This document shows, in pieces, positions 1 through 7,117 of a stretch of 12,154 nt of DNA. The stretch's first letter is position 1. Each line of letters begins with the position of its first letter. Position numbers and translations under genes: made by a program. The DNA is taken from positions 1 to 12,154 of the forward strand of contig JAGATI010000117.1 in the NCBI GenBank assembly GCA_017621295.1, given 5' to 3'. This DNA is from Clostridia bacterium. GTDB lineage: Bacteria > Bacillota_A > Clostridia > TANB77 > CAG-508. The notes below the pieces were generated by a model. That model had not been told where the DNA came from. It saw only the letters and a program-made list of their open reading frames with translations, and ran no database searches.

Positions 1-626
1 ACGAACCTCCAATAAATCCTTGTTTTGTATATACAAACTAACCGCTTCTGGCATTCCTCCTATATAATAATATAGTTTTAAATATTCTTTTAATTTTGTA
101 CTAAATACATTAATCATTTCAAAGTCATTGTTTTTTAATAACTGTAATAACTCAGTTTCTCCTAAAGCTTCTATAAATTCAAAAAAATTTAATGGTGCTA
201 AATCTAAAAAATCTACTTTTCCAACTGGAAATGAAGTTCCTTCATGTATTGCAACTCCCAAAAGCGAACCAGCTGATATTATATGATACTCCCTTGCGTT
301 TTCACAGAAATATTTTAATGCTTTTAATGCTTTAGGTGTTTCTTGAATTTCATCTAAAATTATTAGTGTATCTTCTGGTTCTATATTAACACCAGATTCT
401 ATTTTTAATCCTTGAATTATTCTATCTAAATCGAAATTTTCTTCGAACAATTTGTTCATTCTTGTGTTATCATCAAAATTTATATATGCACATTTTTTAT
501 AATATTGTTTGCCAAATTCTTTCATTAACCAAGTTTTGCCAACTTGTCTTGCACCTCTAATTATTAAAGGTTTTCTATTTGAAGATTCTTTCCACTTTTT
601 TAGTTCATCATTTTATTTCTATACAT
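1..626 (-). CDS. AAA_14/DUF4143-type ATPase, 3' end outside window, frame broken near the start
   Basis: About 203 codons are readable in one frame from 609 down to the window edge. The protein carries a Walker A motif (GARQVGKTW), a Walker B motif (TLIILDEIQE), a sensor-like HIISAGSLLG and the GGMPEAV segment seen in this family, which is usually near 400-430 aa; the DUF4143 C-terminus lies outside. The family consists of P-loop ATPases common in gut bacteria, with no firm cellular role. A good ribosome site (AGGAG, 636-640) stands 9 nt before ATG 624-626. That ATG reads only MYRNKMMN and a stop at 600-602. The ATPase frame begins at GAT 607-609 and is itself closed upstream by TAG and TAA. 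Losing one base near 608-611 explains this, since MYRNKM joined to DELKKWKESSNRKP is a family-like start. There is no CGG here, so the break differs from those in the other genes. It is either a pseudogene or a local sequence error. Confidence 0.8.
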
Positions 627-633
627 GTAATCA

Positions 634-640
634 CTCTCCT
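634..640 (-). promoter_or_regulatory. Ribosome binding site fixing the intended start of the AAA_14 gene
   Basis: The minus strand reads AGGAGAG, 7-9 nt before ATG 624-626. It shows that translation was meant to begin at that ATG, in a frame that now stops after eight codons. Confidence 0.7.
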
Positions 641-674
641 AATGATATTTATATATATATAATATCATTTATTT

Positions 675-805
675 GCACAAAAATCAAACGACTTTTTCAG
701 ACTTTCTCCACATTTTCCAAATCACTTTTTAATATTATTCCACATTTATGCAATGACTTTTTGTGTTTATTCGCACTTTTTCTAAATCACTTTTAAAAAT
801 GCTTT
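675..805. repeat. Imperfect short direct repeats in the intergenic region
   Basis: Two similar blocks lie about 60 nt apart: CACATTTTCCAAATCACTTT (from about 710) and GCACTTTTTCTAAATCACTT (from about 773). Related ACTTTTTC/ACTTTCTC pieces sit around 690-705 and 755-760. On the minus strand they would encode KSDLEKV-like fragments broken by stops. I see no promoter and no intact gene. This could be a decayed intergenic repeat element or low-complexity sequence. Confidence 0.35.
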
Positions 806-869
806 ATTACGACTGCACTATGTAAAGTACTTTTCAGGGTTTTCAATGATTACTACTATAGACTCTGGA

Positions 870-889
870 TAACTCAAATTATTGAGTTA
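870..889. other. Small perfect inverted repeat after the ywaF-like gene
   Basis: TAACTCAA and TTGAGTTA form an 8-bp stem around the loop ATTA, 16 nt beyond the stop codon of the upstream minus-strand gene. No clear T-run follows on the minus strand, so termination is only possible, not shown. Confidence 0.35.
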
Positions 890-904
890 CTTAAAATAGG
901 TTAC

Positions 905-1666
905 TTAAACTTCGAAATTACGTAAATTCTTAAGTTCCTTGTGGCTCCAAACCTTATTTATGCCATATACTATATAAAATGGCAAAATCATCTGACAGAT
1001 AGTCATAACTATTGAAAAGGCTCTTCCTGTAATTCTATATAAAATGGTAATAGGACTTGCTGGAAAATCTTTTGATATAAACATTAAATTACTATCAAAT
1101 ATACAATTTATAATATATGCAATTATACAAATTAACAAAATTAATCCTGCATAATATAAAATGTCTTTTTTCTCGATTTTTATATATTTATATTTATTTA
1201 TAATCACACCTAAATATATCATAGCTCCATGATATACAAAACTCTGCACACTTATATAATGAAATATTGGATATGTTAATAATGATGTTGTTGGAAATAT
1301 GATAAAAACTATTCCAGCAACTATTCCACCAGTTGCTAAAAATACATCTCCCACTCTTTTTATAAATTTATTTTTTACAGAGCTAAATATACCAGCATAT
1401 AACAAAATACTACAATAATATAATGGTACATAAGTATTAATATTATTTCCATTTCCTATTTTCAGATTAAATATTATTTTTATTATTTCTAATATCCAAA
1501 CTAATATAGTTGTTTTCATTATTATTACTTTTACATCATTTTTTTCTTTTATCTTTGTACACTTAATAGCTATACAAATTCCAATTATAGTTGATATTAT
1601 TAGTGAAAAGTGACCAAAACTAAATAGTCCGCATTCTTTATATGTTCCTGGTTTTGCAAATATCAT
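905..1666 (-). CDS. YwaF/TMEM164-family (TIGR02206-like) integral membrane protein
   Basis: This 253-aa protein consists almost wholly of hydrophobic segments, about seven, with short basic loops. Recognisable marks are an early FSFGHFSL segment with the family histidine, YVPLYYCSILLYAGI, which corresponds to the LPLHLC-type motif of this group, and SVQSFVYHGAMIYLGVI further on. The biochemical role of bacterial YwaF proteins is not established; eukaryotic TMEM164 is linked to lipid acyl transfer. Its ATG (1664-1666) overlaps the frame-corrected lgt stop TGA (1663-1665) as ATGA. The two genes are therefore probably one transcript and translationally coupled, and the weak ribosome site (AAGTGAG, 1678-1684) agrees. 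A joint lipid or lipoprotein role is a guess from this pairing. The gene has no in-frame CGG and reads through in one frame. Confidence 0.75.
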   Translation of the reverse strand: MIFAKPGTYKECGLFSFGHFSLIISTIIGICIAIKCTKIKEKNDVKVIIMKTTILVWILEIIKIIFNLKIGNGNNINTYVPLYYCSILLYAGIFSSVKNKFIKRVGDVFLATGGIVAGIVFIIFPTTSLLTYPIFHYISVQSFVYHGAMIYLGVIINKYKYIKIEKKDILYYAGLILLICIIAYIINCIFDSNLMFISKDFPASPITILYRITGRAFSIVMTICQMILPFYIVYGINKVWSHKELKNLRNFEV

Positions 1667-2461
1667 ATTTTATTATTCTCACTTTCTTTTTTATAATTAT
1701 ATATTAATAAACCACTAAATATTATAAATATACATATAGAAAGTACCCCGAGATACTCTAAAATTCATAAACATTAAACTATCTGTTCTAAGATTTTCTA
1801 TTATAGCTCTAATAAATGAGTATATTACTAAATATGTATATGTAATTTGCCCTTTAAATTTCCTTTTTCTTTGTAATATCATTAAAACTATAAATATTAT
1901 TAATGTTCCTATTGATTCATAAAGAAATGTAGGATGTACTTCTATATAATTTCCATTTTCTATTATTCCCATTCTAAATAACGATTTAGTAACTTCTCCA
2001 TGTGCTTCTACATTAAAAAAGTTGCCCCATCTTCCTATACACTGCCCTAAAGCAAGACAAGGTGCCACATAATCTAACACATCTAAAGTGGATATTTTTT
2101 TCTTTTTGCAATATATTAATATTGTAATTATTGCTCCTATTATTCCTCCATATATTGCAAGCCCTCCATCTCTAATATTAAATATTGCAAGTGGATTTTG
2201 CCAATATAAATTTATACTAAATATTACATAATATAGTCTTGCACATATTATAGATATTGGTAAAACACATATTAATAAATCTAATATATTATCAAATTTT
2301 ATTCCAAACTTTCCTTCATTTTTTTTGCAAATCATTATTCCCAATATAATGGAAAATACTATTAAAAAAGCATACCAATAAATATTAATCCCAAACATAT
2401 TAAACATGATTGGATTTATATTTAATTTTAAATTTAATAATGGAAATACTACTTCTTTCAT
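1663..2461 (-). CDS. lgt: Prolipoprotein diacylglyceryl transferase, with one +1 shift at CGG near the C-terminus
   Basis: Lgt moves diacylglycerol from phosphatidylglycerol to the lipobox cysteine of prolipoproteins in the cytoplasmic membrane, the first step of lipoprotein maturation. Seen here: an N-terminal ...NIYWYAFLIVFSIILG segment, RDGGLAIYGG, the Lgt signature GQCIGRWGNF, HPTFLYES and RAIIENLRTDSL. The plain frame runs to 1715 (248 aa) and ends in a non-family tail (SRGTFYMYIYNI) without the last membrane helix. Skipping the C of the in-frame CGG at 1748-1750 gives VSGVLSICIFIIFSGLLIYN and a stop at 1663-1665, 265 aa in all, a normal length. Homologues usually have Gln where Gly falls here, so the exact residue is uncertain. 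The corrected stop overlaps the next start as ATGA, which independently supports the corrected frame. Ribosome site GGAG lies about 10 nt before the ATG. Confidence 0.9.
1748..1750 (-). other. +1 shift site in lgt (TCT CGG GGT)
   Basis: In-frame CGG after TCT (Ser). Skipping C gives GGG (Gly) and restores the final transmembrane helix and the ATGA overlap with the next gene. The site lies in a run of four G, so a homopolymer error is also possible for this one. Confidence 0.75.
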
Positions 2462-2551
2462 TTATTTAATTTCTCCTTTTTCTTTAAATCATTTTTATAT
2501 TATTAAAAATTGTAAATATATAGACTACATATTTTTTTGTTTTTTGTATTT

Positions 2552-2610
2552 AAAAAGGACAGTTCCAAATATACAAACACAACATTTATTCATTTGGAAT
2601 TGTCCCTTTT
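2552..2610. terminator. Long inverted repeat between pepF and lgt, probable bidirectional terminator
   Basis: The arm AAAAAGGACAGTTCCAAAT pairs with ATTTGGAATTGTCCCTTTT across a loop of about 21 nt; one G-U pair and one bulge interrupt about 17 bp. On the minus strand the 3' arm ends in CCTTTTT, so it can end the pepF transcript before lgt. Its arms resemble a short motif (ATTGTCCCTTTTA) near 10746, so it may be a copy of a dispersed repeat. Confidence 0.65.
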
Positions 2611-2649
2611 AAGTATCTTTTGAAAATACTCCTTCATAAAATATAATTG

Positions 2650-4421
2650 TTATTTAATTAGACTTTTTAATTCTTCTATATTTTTCTTGTAGAAATTTAT
2701 CGCATCTTCATATGGCTTGCTACTTTCTAAGTCTACATCTACCATTTTTAATAAATCTATTGACTTTTTTGTTTTTCCTTGTTTTAACATTTCTTTATAT
2801 TTTTCTACATATCCTGCTTCTTTACTTAAAATCTTACTTGCTATAGCAATTGCAGCTGATATTCCAGTTGCATATTTATATACATAGAAACAACTGTAGA
2901 AATGCGGTATTCTTGCCCATTCATATTTAATATTTTCATCTACTTCTATAGAACTTCCAAAATATTTTTTGTTTAAATCATAATGAATATTATTTAAGTC
3001 TTCTGCTGATAGCATTTGTCCTTCTTCTATTTTCTCATGTACTATTTTTTCGAATTCTGCAAACATTGCTTGTCTAAATAATGTTGCTCTTATCATTTCT
3101 AACATTTCATATATTAAACTTGCTTTTTTTACCTTATCTGTTTCATTTTTTATTTGATAACTACTTAACAATATTTCATTAACAGTTGATGCTACTTCTG
3201 CTACCATTATTGTATAACTTGCATCTAATACATTTTGATTATTATCTGAGTAGTATGAATGTATTGCATGACCAAGTTCGTGAGCAATAGTACTTGTATC
3301 TCTTTTATCTCCTATAAAATTAGTTAAAACAAATGGATGCAGACCATATATTCCCATACTATATGCTCCGAGCTCTTTTGTTTTCTTTTTCGTATACATC
3401 TATCCATCTATTATCAAAAGCTTCATTTAGTAATTTAATATAATCTTGTCCAAGTATCGATAAAGCATTTAATACTTCTTCTTTTGCTTGTTCAAAAGTT
3501 ATTGTTTCTGGCTTTAATTCTAATGGATTACAATATATATCATACATATTAATTGAATCTAATTTTAATAATTCCTTTTTTAAACTTATAAATTCATGAT
3601 TTACATTCATCATTTTACTTACAGTATTAATTAGAGTGTCATATACTTTAATACTTGCATCATCATGTATTACCGCCTTTTCTAATGATGATTTATAATT
3701 TCTTATTTTACTTGTTATAGTAGAATATTTTACTCTTGATATATATAATTCTGTAATTGTATTTATATATTTTTGATAGGTATTGTACATTAAATTAAAA
3801 GCATCTTTTCTTACATTTCTGTTTTTGCTTTTTAGAAAATTTGTATATGTAGCATCTGTAAGCTCTACTTCTTCTCCATTTTCATTTTTAATTTTTCCAT
3901 ATTTTAATTCCGCATTTGTAAATATATCGTATGTATTTTCAGAATTTGCAAAAATCTCAGAATAGTTTGATAATAAATTTTCTTCTTCTTTGCTTAATAT
4001 ATATTTTTTCTTTTCTAGTATTTCTTCAATGTCTCTTTTATATTTGTTTAACTCCTTCTTTTCGTTAAAAAAGCTCCCGAATTTTTGCTTCATCTTGGTT
4101 TATTATTTCTGGAGTAATGTATGAGACTGCTATGCTAAAATCTGATTCTATTTTTTCTACTAATTTAAATAGTTTTATTGAGTCTTGATTTGCCATATCT
4201 AAATGGTATTTTAGCATTCCATATGGATATATTTTTTCGAATATTTCTTCTGCTTTTTCGTATAAACAATATAAGTTGTATAAATTTTCTGCTGAGTCGC
4301 ATAGCTTTCCTTGAAATTCTTTTATTTTATCTAGAATTTTATATAATTCGTTCTTACTGTTATTAAAATCTTCTTCGTTTTTGAAAATTTGTGTTAAGTC
4401 CCAATTATATTTGTTATCCAT
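2650..4421 (-). CDS. pepF: Oligoendopeptidase F (M3 zinc metallopeptidase), with two +1 shifts at CGG
   Basis: A cytoplasmic zinc endopeptidase that degrades short peptides. Three separate frames (4421-4065, 4093-3359, 3399-2650) make up one protein. Joined at CGG 4077-4079 and CGG 3368-3370 they give 589 aa, the normal length for PepF. The N-terminal part starts MDNKYNWDLTQIF. At the first junction DEAKIGSFFNEKKELNKYK matches the family's spacing residue for residue. At the second, RWIDVYEKENKRAGAYSMG restores the conserved GAYS segment ahead of GIYGLHPF. The active site is intact: HELGH with the downstream glutamate in EVASTVNE, then HFYSCFYVYKYATG. All catalytic parts lie in the last third, so without both shifts no peptidase would be made. 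Ribosome site GGAG lies 6 nt before the ATG. Transcription probably ends at the hairpin at 2552-2610. Confidence 0.92.
3368..3370 (-). other. +1 shift site 2 in pepF (GCT CGG AGC)
   Basis: In-frame CGG after GCT (Ala). Skipping C gives GGA and the conserved GAYS segment. Without the skip the frame stops three codons later. There is no homopolymer at the site; it lies next to the palindrome GAGCTC. Confidence 0.88.
4077..4079 (-). other. +1 shift site 1 in pepF (ATT CGG GAG)
   Basis: In-frame CGG after ATT (Ile). Skipping C gives GGG and the reading KIGSFFNEKKELNKYK, in which residue spacing to the next conserved helix is that of the family. A one-T loss in the following T6 run (KIRELFNEKK) would also restore frame but leaves one residue fewer. 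Confidence 0.8.
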
Positions 4422-4437
4422 AAATTTCTCCTTTGCT

Positions 4438-4472
4438 AAGTGTTCGTTTTGGATAATTATAGATGAACACTT
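4438..4472. promoter_or_regulatory. Inverted repeat in the pepF leader
   Basis: AAGTGTTC and GAACACTT are perfect 8-bp arms with a 19-nt spacer, just upstream of the pepF ribosome site. It could be an operator or an RNA hairpin; nothing in the sequence decides. The rest of 4473-4577 is AT-rich, with a small hairpin (AGGTTT/AAACCT near 4498-4516). Confidence 0.4.
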
Positions 4473-4577
4473 TCTATAAATATATTTAGGTTTTTGGAGG
4501 TTTTGCCTATAAACCTTTTTTAAAATATCTAATGTAATACAATTTTTGCAATTCTATATTTACATTAATTTATTCTA

Positions 4578-5048
4578 TTAATGTCTTTGTTTTAACTTTT
4601 CTATTATTAAATTTATATTAGGTTGTGTTGGTGTAAATTTTATACCCTTCTTTAGCATATGCATTATTTTTTTAGCCTTCTTTTCAATTTCAATTGCTGA
4701 ATGCTCACTTGTTACCTTTAAATGATTATGAGCTATTGTATACTCTCTTTCTATATACTCTTTAGTAATTGGAAACATATCTTGTATCAAGAAAACACTT
4801 TCCTTTCCATTATCTAATTTAATTATATGTATAATGTCACATGGCATTTTGTTTTCAATTTTTTTATTCATTATTTGTCTATATTTCTCTATTCTGCTAC
4901 TTAAAGGAATCATCCAATATACACCTGTTTCTTCTTCCTTATAACAGTAATAATGTGGTCTATTAGCTTCTTTGTTTCCTTTTAAATATGGATCGTTCAT
5001 TTCTTTAAAGAATTTATCTTTTACTATATAAAATCCTCTTTCTATCAA
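4578..5048 (-). CDS. CptN-like endoribonuclease toxin of a type III toxin-antitoxin system
   Basis: A 156-aa protein that I recognise as the CptIN toxin type: GFYIVKDKFF at the start, NDPYLKGNKEANRPHYYC, YWMIPLSSRIEKY, KLDNGKESVFLIQDMFP, IEREYTIAHNHLKVTSEH and a C-terminal KFTPTQPNI. These toxins are RNases that cut their own antitoxin RNA into repeats and are held inactive in a complex with them. The gene order fits exactly: promoter, two 45-nt RNA repeats, intrinsic terminator, toxin. The start chosen is TTG 5046-5048, with AGGAA 12 nt upstream. No ATG exists in this frame, which stays open upstream (…EPLIFIKKEVRYK) across the terminator hairpin, so a start further upstream at a rare codon cannot be excluded. 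There is no in-frame CGG and no frame break. Confidence 0.85.
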   Translation of the reverse strand: MIERGFYIVKDKFFKEMNDPYLKGNKEANRPHYYCYKEEETGVYWMIPLSSRIEKYRQIMNKKIENKMPCDIIHIIKLDNGKESVFLIQDMFPITKEYIEREYTIAHNHLKVTSEHSAIEIEKKAKKIMHMLKKGIKFTPTQPNINLIIEKLKQRH

Positions 5049-5080
5049 CTTATATCTTACTTCCTTTTTTATAAAAATTA

Positions 5081-5113
5081 ATGGTTCTCCATCATCTAGT
5101 GGTGAAGAACCAT
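5081..5113 (-). terminator. Terminator between antitoxin RNA and toxin gene
   Basis: ATGGTTCT and AGAACCAT form an 8-bp outer stem around an inner CCA/TGG. On the minus strand TAATTTTTAT follows. In type III systems such a leaky terminator sets the excess of antitoxin RNA over toxin mRNA, and the position here is the expected one. Confidence 0.8.
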
Positions 5114-5204
5114 ACTTTCAACCCAACCATTTGTATACCGCATATTGGTCAGCGGAAAACTTTCAACCCGACCATTTATATACCACATATCGGTCAGTGG
5201 TAAA
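5114..5204 (-). ncRNA. CptI-like antitoxin RNA: two 45-nt pseudoknot repeats plus the edge of a third
   Basis: Unit 1 covers 5114-5158 and unit 2 covers 5159-5203. Both begin ACTTTCAACCC on the plus strand, and a partial third (ACTTTTAA) follows from 5204. On the RNA strand each unit can form an H-type pseudoknot. Stem 1 is CCGC/GCGG in one unit and CCAC/GTGG in the other. Stem 2, between the loop and the downstream segment, is CCAA/TTGG in one and CCGA/TCGG in the other. Both stems change in a compensatory way between the units, which supports the fold. The RNA is expected to be processed by the toxin and to neutralise it. Confidence 0.82.
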
Positions 5205-5215
5205 CTTTTAATTTT

Positions 5216-5241
5216 AATATTAATAGTTAGCTATTAATATT
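5216..5241. promoter_or_regulatory. Palindrome over the antitoxin promoter -10 region
   Basis: AATATTAATAG and CTATTAATATT form a perfect 11-bp inverted repeat with the 4-nt loop TTAG; flanking T5215 and A5242 extend it to 12 bp. It covers the proposed -10 box and start point. An operator for autoregulation is possible but not shown. Confidence 0.4.
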
Positions 5242-5265
5242 ATTTTTATTATATGCATTTTTCAA
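5237..5265 (-). promoter_or_regulatory. Sigma-A-type promoter of the toxin-antitoxin locus
   Basis: TTGAAA (5265-5260), a 17-nt spacer, then TAATAT (5242-5237). Transcription would start near 5230, ahead of the repeats. Confidence 0.55.
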
Positions 5266-5416
5266 AATAAAATTTACTTTTATCTTGTTTCTATTTATAG
5301 TTTATCATATAAATAATAGAATCTCAAGTATTTTCCTTAAATATCAAATAAATTTAAAGATTGATATATCAAGACCTTCTATCCTACTTTGGTGATGGAA
5401 TTGCATTTATACTTCT

Positions 5417-6313
5417 TTAAAATCCTCTTGAGCTTCCGCCTCCTCCTGATGAACCTCCTCCACCAGAAAAGCCTCCTCCAGAACCACCATGGAAACCTCC
5501 TCCACCTCCGAAAGAATATCCATCCGGTTTGATGATAAAATATATCCTCCTACGTTTCCAATTAATCCCATTATTATATTAATAATTATTAAGGAAACTG
5601 ATTTAGTAATTATATATGTTATTATACCTAGCACTAATGCATATATTATAATTAATATTGTTGTTTTAAATTTTTTAGCTCTATGTTTATTTATAGCAGA
5701 AATAACATATCCAAACATAACACTAACATACAATACAGAAAAATTAATATTTTCACTACTTGTATTATTTTCTAATTTTATAGCTTGTTCTTGCTTTATA
5801 TCTACATTATATTCGTTTGCAATTATGTTTAAAAAAGCACTAAATCCATTTTTTATACCTTCATTCCAATTGTTATTTTTTAAATATGGTATTATATATT
5901 CATCTTGAATTCTACCAGTTTTGGCATCTGGCAAAACACCTTCTAAACCATATCCTACTTCTACTCTAAACTTTCTTTCTTCTAAAGCTAAAAGTAAAAG
6001 TAGTCCATTATTTTTATTTTTGTCTCCAATTCCAAACTCTCTAAAAACTCGAGTAGAATATTCCTCTAAGGACTGTCCTTCTAAAGAAGGAATAGTAACT
6101 ACTACAATTTGAGCACCGAGTTTTACTGTTTAAACTTTGATTTGCATTCATGATATAACTTTTTGTTTCTTCATTTAATAATCCTGCATAATCATTAACA
6201 TAGAAATCGCTTGTAGGCTTAACTACGGCTTTTACACAGCCTCCACAAAGAATAATAAAACTTATCATTAAAAAAATTATCTTTTTCAATACTTTTTTAT
6301 TCAAAGTTAACAC
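5417..6313 (-). CDS. TPM-domain (PF04536) membrane protein with Gly-rich tail; one clear and two probable +1 shifts at CGG
   Basis: Order of parts: basic start and hydrophobic signal segment (KKIIFLMISFIILCGG), TPM domain (FYVNDYAGLLNEE, GAQIVVVTIPSLEGQSLEEY, GIGDKNKNNGLLLLLA, VEVGYGLEGVLPDA), two or three membrane helices, and a Gly/Ser tail ending SSRGF. This layout is that of TPM proteins often paired with LemA; their role in the envelope is not settled. Start chosen: GTG 6311-6313, with GGGAGG 6 nt upstream, overlapping the lemA end by 17 nt. CGG at 6116-6118 breaks the domain, and skipping C restores KTGAQIVVVT. The tail needs a further change of frame. Skips at CGG 5524-5526 and 5508-5510 give SSNGWIFFGGGGGFHGG…; a single one-base loss near 5526-5532 would give …KPDGYSFGGGGGFHGG instead. 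Both end at TAA 5417-5419, giving about 297 aa. Confidence 0.85.
5508..5510 (-). other. Probable +1 shift site 3 in the TPM gene (TTT CGG AGG)
   Basis: It becomes in-frame only after the skip at 5524-5526. Skipping C then opens the GGGGGFHGG tail. Here the preceding TTT could re-pair well with TTC in a +1 slip. Confidence 0.5.
5524..5526 (-). other. Probable +1 shift site 2 in the TPM gene (AAC CGG ATG)
   Basis: In-frame CGG, the only site preceded by C rather than T. Skipping C leads to GGA TGG and, with the next site, to the Gly-rich tail. A single different indel here is an alternative. Confidence 0.5.
6116..6118 (-). other. +1 shift site 1 in the TPM gene (ACT CGG TGC)
   Basis: In-frame CGG after ACT (Thr). 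Skipping C gives GGT and TGAQIVVVT, a strongly conserved stretch of the TPM domain. The unshifted frame gives a cysteine-rich run without family likeness and stops at 6041. Confidence 0.9.
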
Positions 6314-6863
6314 TTGGAACCTCCCTACTTGATTCTTTTGCTTCAAAGTATTGCTTTTGTTCAAATCCAAACATTCCAGCTAAAATATTTCCTGGGAATG
6401 TTTTTACTTTTAAATTATAATCTTTTACAGCATCATTATAGTCTTTTCTTGCTACTGCTATTCTATTTTCTGTTCCTGCTAATTCATCAGATAATTGTAT
6501 AAAATTTTGAGAAGATTTTAAATCTGGATAATTTTCTACTACTACCATTAATGCATTTAAAGATGACGAAAGTTCATTGTTTGCATTTGATTTTTCTTCT
6601 ACACTATTTGCATTCATTAATTTAGTTCTTGCATCTGTTATGCTATTTATTATTTCTGTTTCATGTGATGTATATCCTTTTACAGTACTTACTAAATTTG
6701 GAATTAAGTCTGCTCTTCTTTGTATCATTACATCTAGGTCAGAGAAACTTGTGTCTACCGCTTCTGATTTTGAAACTAATCCATTATAGCTTCCTATTAA
6801 AAATATAGCTATAATTACTACTATTGCAACTACGCTTATTAAAATAATACTTGATTTTTTCAT
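6297..6863 (-). CDS. lemA: LemA family protein
   Basis: A 188-aa protein with one N-terminal membrane segment (SSIILISVVAIVVIIAIFLI) followed by SYNGLVSKSEAVD, an RRADLIPNLVSTVKGYTSHE block, SENFI-like SQNFIQLSDELAGTENRIA, ARKDYNDAVKDYN and a FPGNILAGMFGF tail, all typical of LemA. The family forms a long alpha-helical bundle beside the membrane; its molecular job is unclear. The start chosen is ATG 6861-6863, which has GGAGGT 7 nt upstream. An upstream ATG in frame (6900-6902) lacks such a site and would put 13 polar residues before the membrane segment. The TPM gene starts inside the 3' end of this gene, so the two are one operon. No in-frame CGG; an out-of-phase one occurs in GCG GTA without a break. 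Confidence 0.9.
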   Translation of the reverse strand: MKKSSIILISVVAIVVIIAIFLIGSYNGLVSKSEAVDTSFSDLDVMIQRRADLIPNLVSTVKGYTSHETEIINSITDARTKLMNANSVEEKSNANNELSSSLNALMVVVENYPDLKSSQNFIQLSDELAGTENRIAVARKDYNDAVKDYNLKVKTFPGNILAGMFGFEQKQYFEAKESSREVPSVNFE

Positions 6864-6961
6864 ATCATTTACCTCCATTTCATTTTGAAATAATTTTATC
6901 ATATAAAGATAGTATATACAATAAAATTTATTTTAATTTCACAATTGTCATTATAGTAAAA

Positions 6962-7003
6962 GTTACTACTCCGTCTAAATAATTAAAATAGTAGAGTAGT
7001 AAC
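6962..7003 (-). terminator. Second hairpin downstream of metK
   Basis: GTTACTACTC and GAGTAGTAAC are perfect 10-bp arms with a 22-nt loop; on the minus strand TTTTACT follows. Together with the hairpin at 7009-7055 it separates metK from lemA. It could instead be a leader structure of the lemA mRNA. Confidence 0.5.
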
Positions 7004-7008
7004 CAGAG

Positions 7009-7055
7009 AAAAAAGCACAATCTTTTCAAATATATGAAAAAATTGCGCTCTTTTC
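7009..7055 (-). terminator. Intrinsic terminator of metK
   Basis: Imperfect stem built from AGC/GCT, CAAT/ATTG and TTTTCA/TGAAAA around loop AATATA. On the minus strand it ends GTGCTTTTTTCT, a good U-run. Confidence 0.7.
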
Positions 7056-7117
7056 TTAAAAAACGTTCTCCTATTATCACATTTTTATGTTAATCACAAT
7101 ATTTAAATTAAACTTTT

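Noticed and set aside
4068..4075. Homopolymer error in the T6 run of pepF as the cause of the first break
   Set aside because: It would restore frame, but residue spacing to the following conserved segment is then one short, whereas the CGG skip gives the exact family spacing. Not fully excluded.
4498..4521. Terminator of the toxin gene
   Set aside because: The T-run after AGGTTT/AAACCT lies on the plus strand, whereas the toxin is transcribed from the minus strand.
5114..5204. CRISPR array
   Set aside because: Two 45-nt units are directly joined without spacers, and stem covariation and a toxin downstream identify an RNA antitoxin.
5489..5908. Plus-strand ORF opposite the TPM gene
   Set aside because: Shadow of the minus-strand gene; hydrophobic by AT-rich reverse reading, no ribosome site.
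5407..5934. A separate 175-aa gene starting MPDAKTGR with a Glu-rich tail
   Set aside because: It is the out-of-context middle of the TPM gene. The frame is open upstream to 6117 with TPM motifs, and the Glu-rich tail is the Gly-rich tail read out of frame.
2650..6313. Plain pseudogene decay of pepF, the TPM gene and others
   Set aside because: All breaks are of one type at one codon, no active-site residue is lost, and no internal stop or larger deletion is seen. Decay would give varied lesions.
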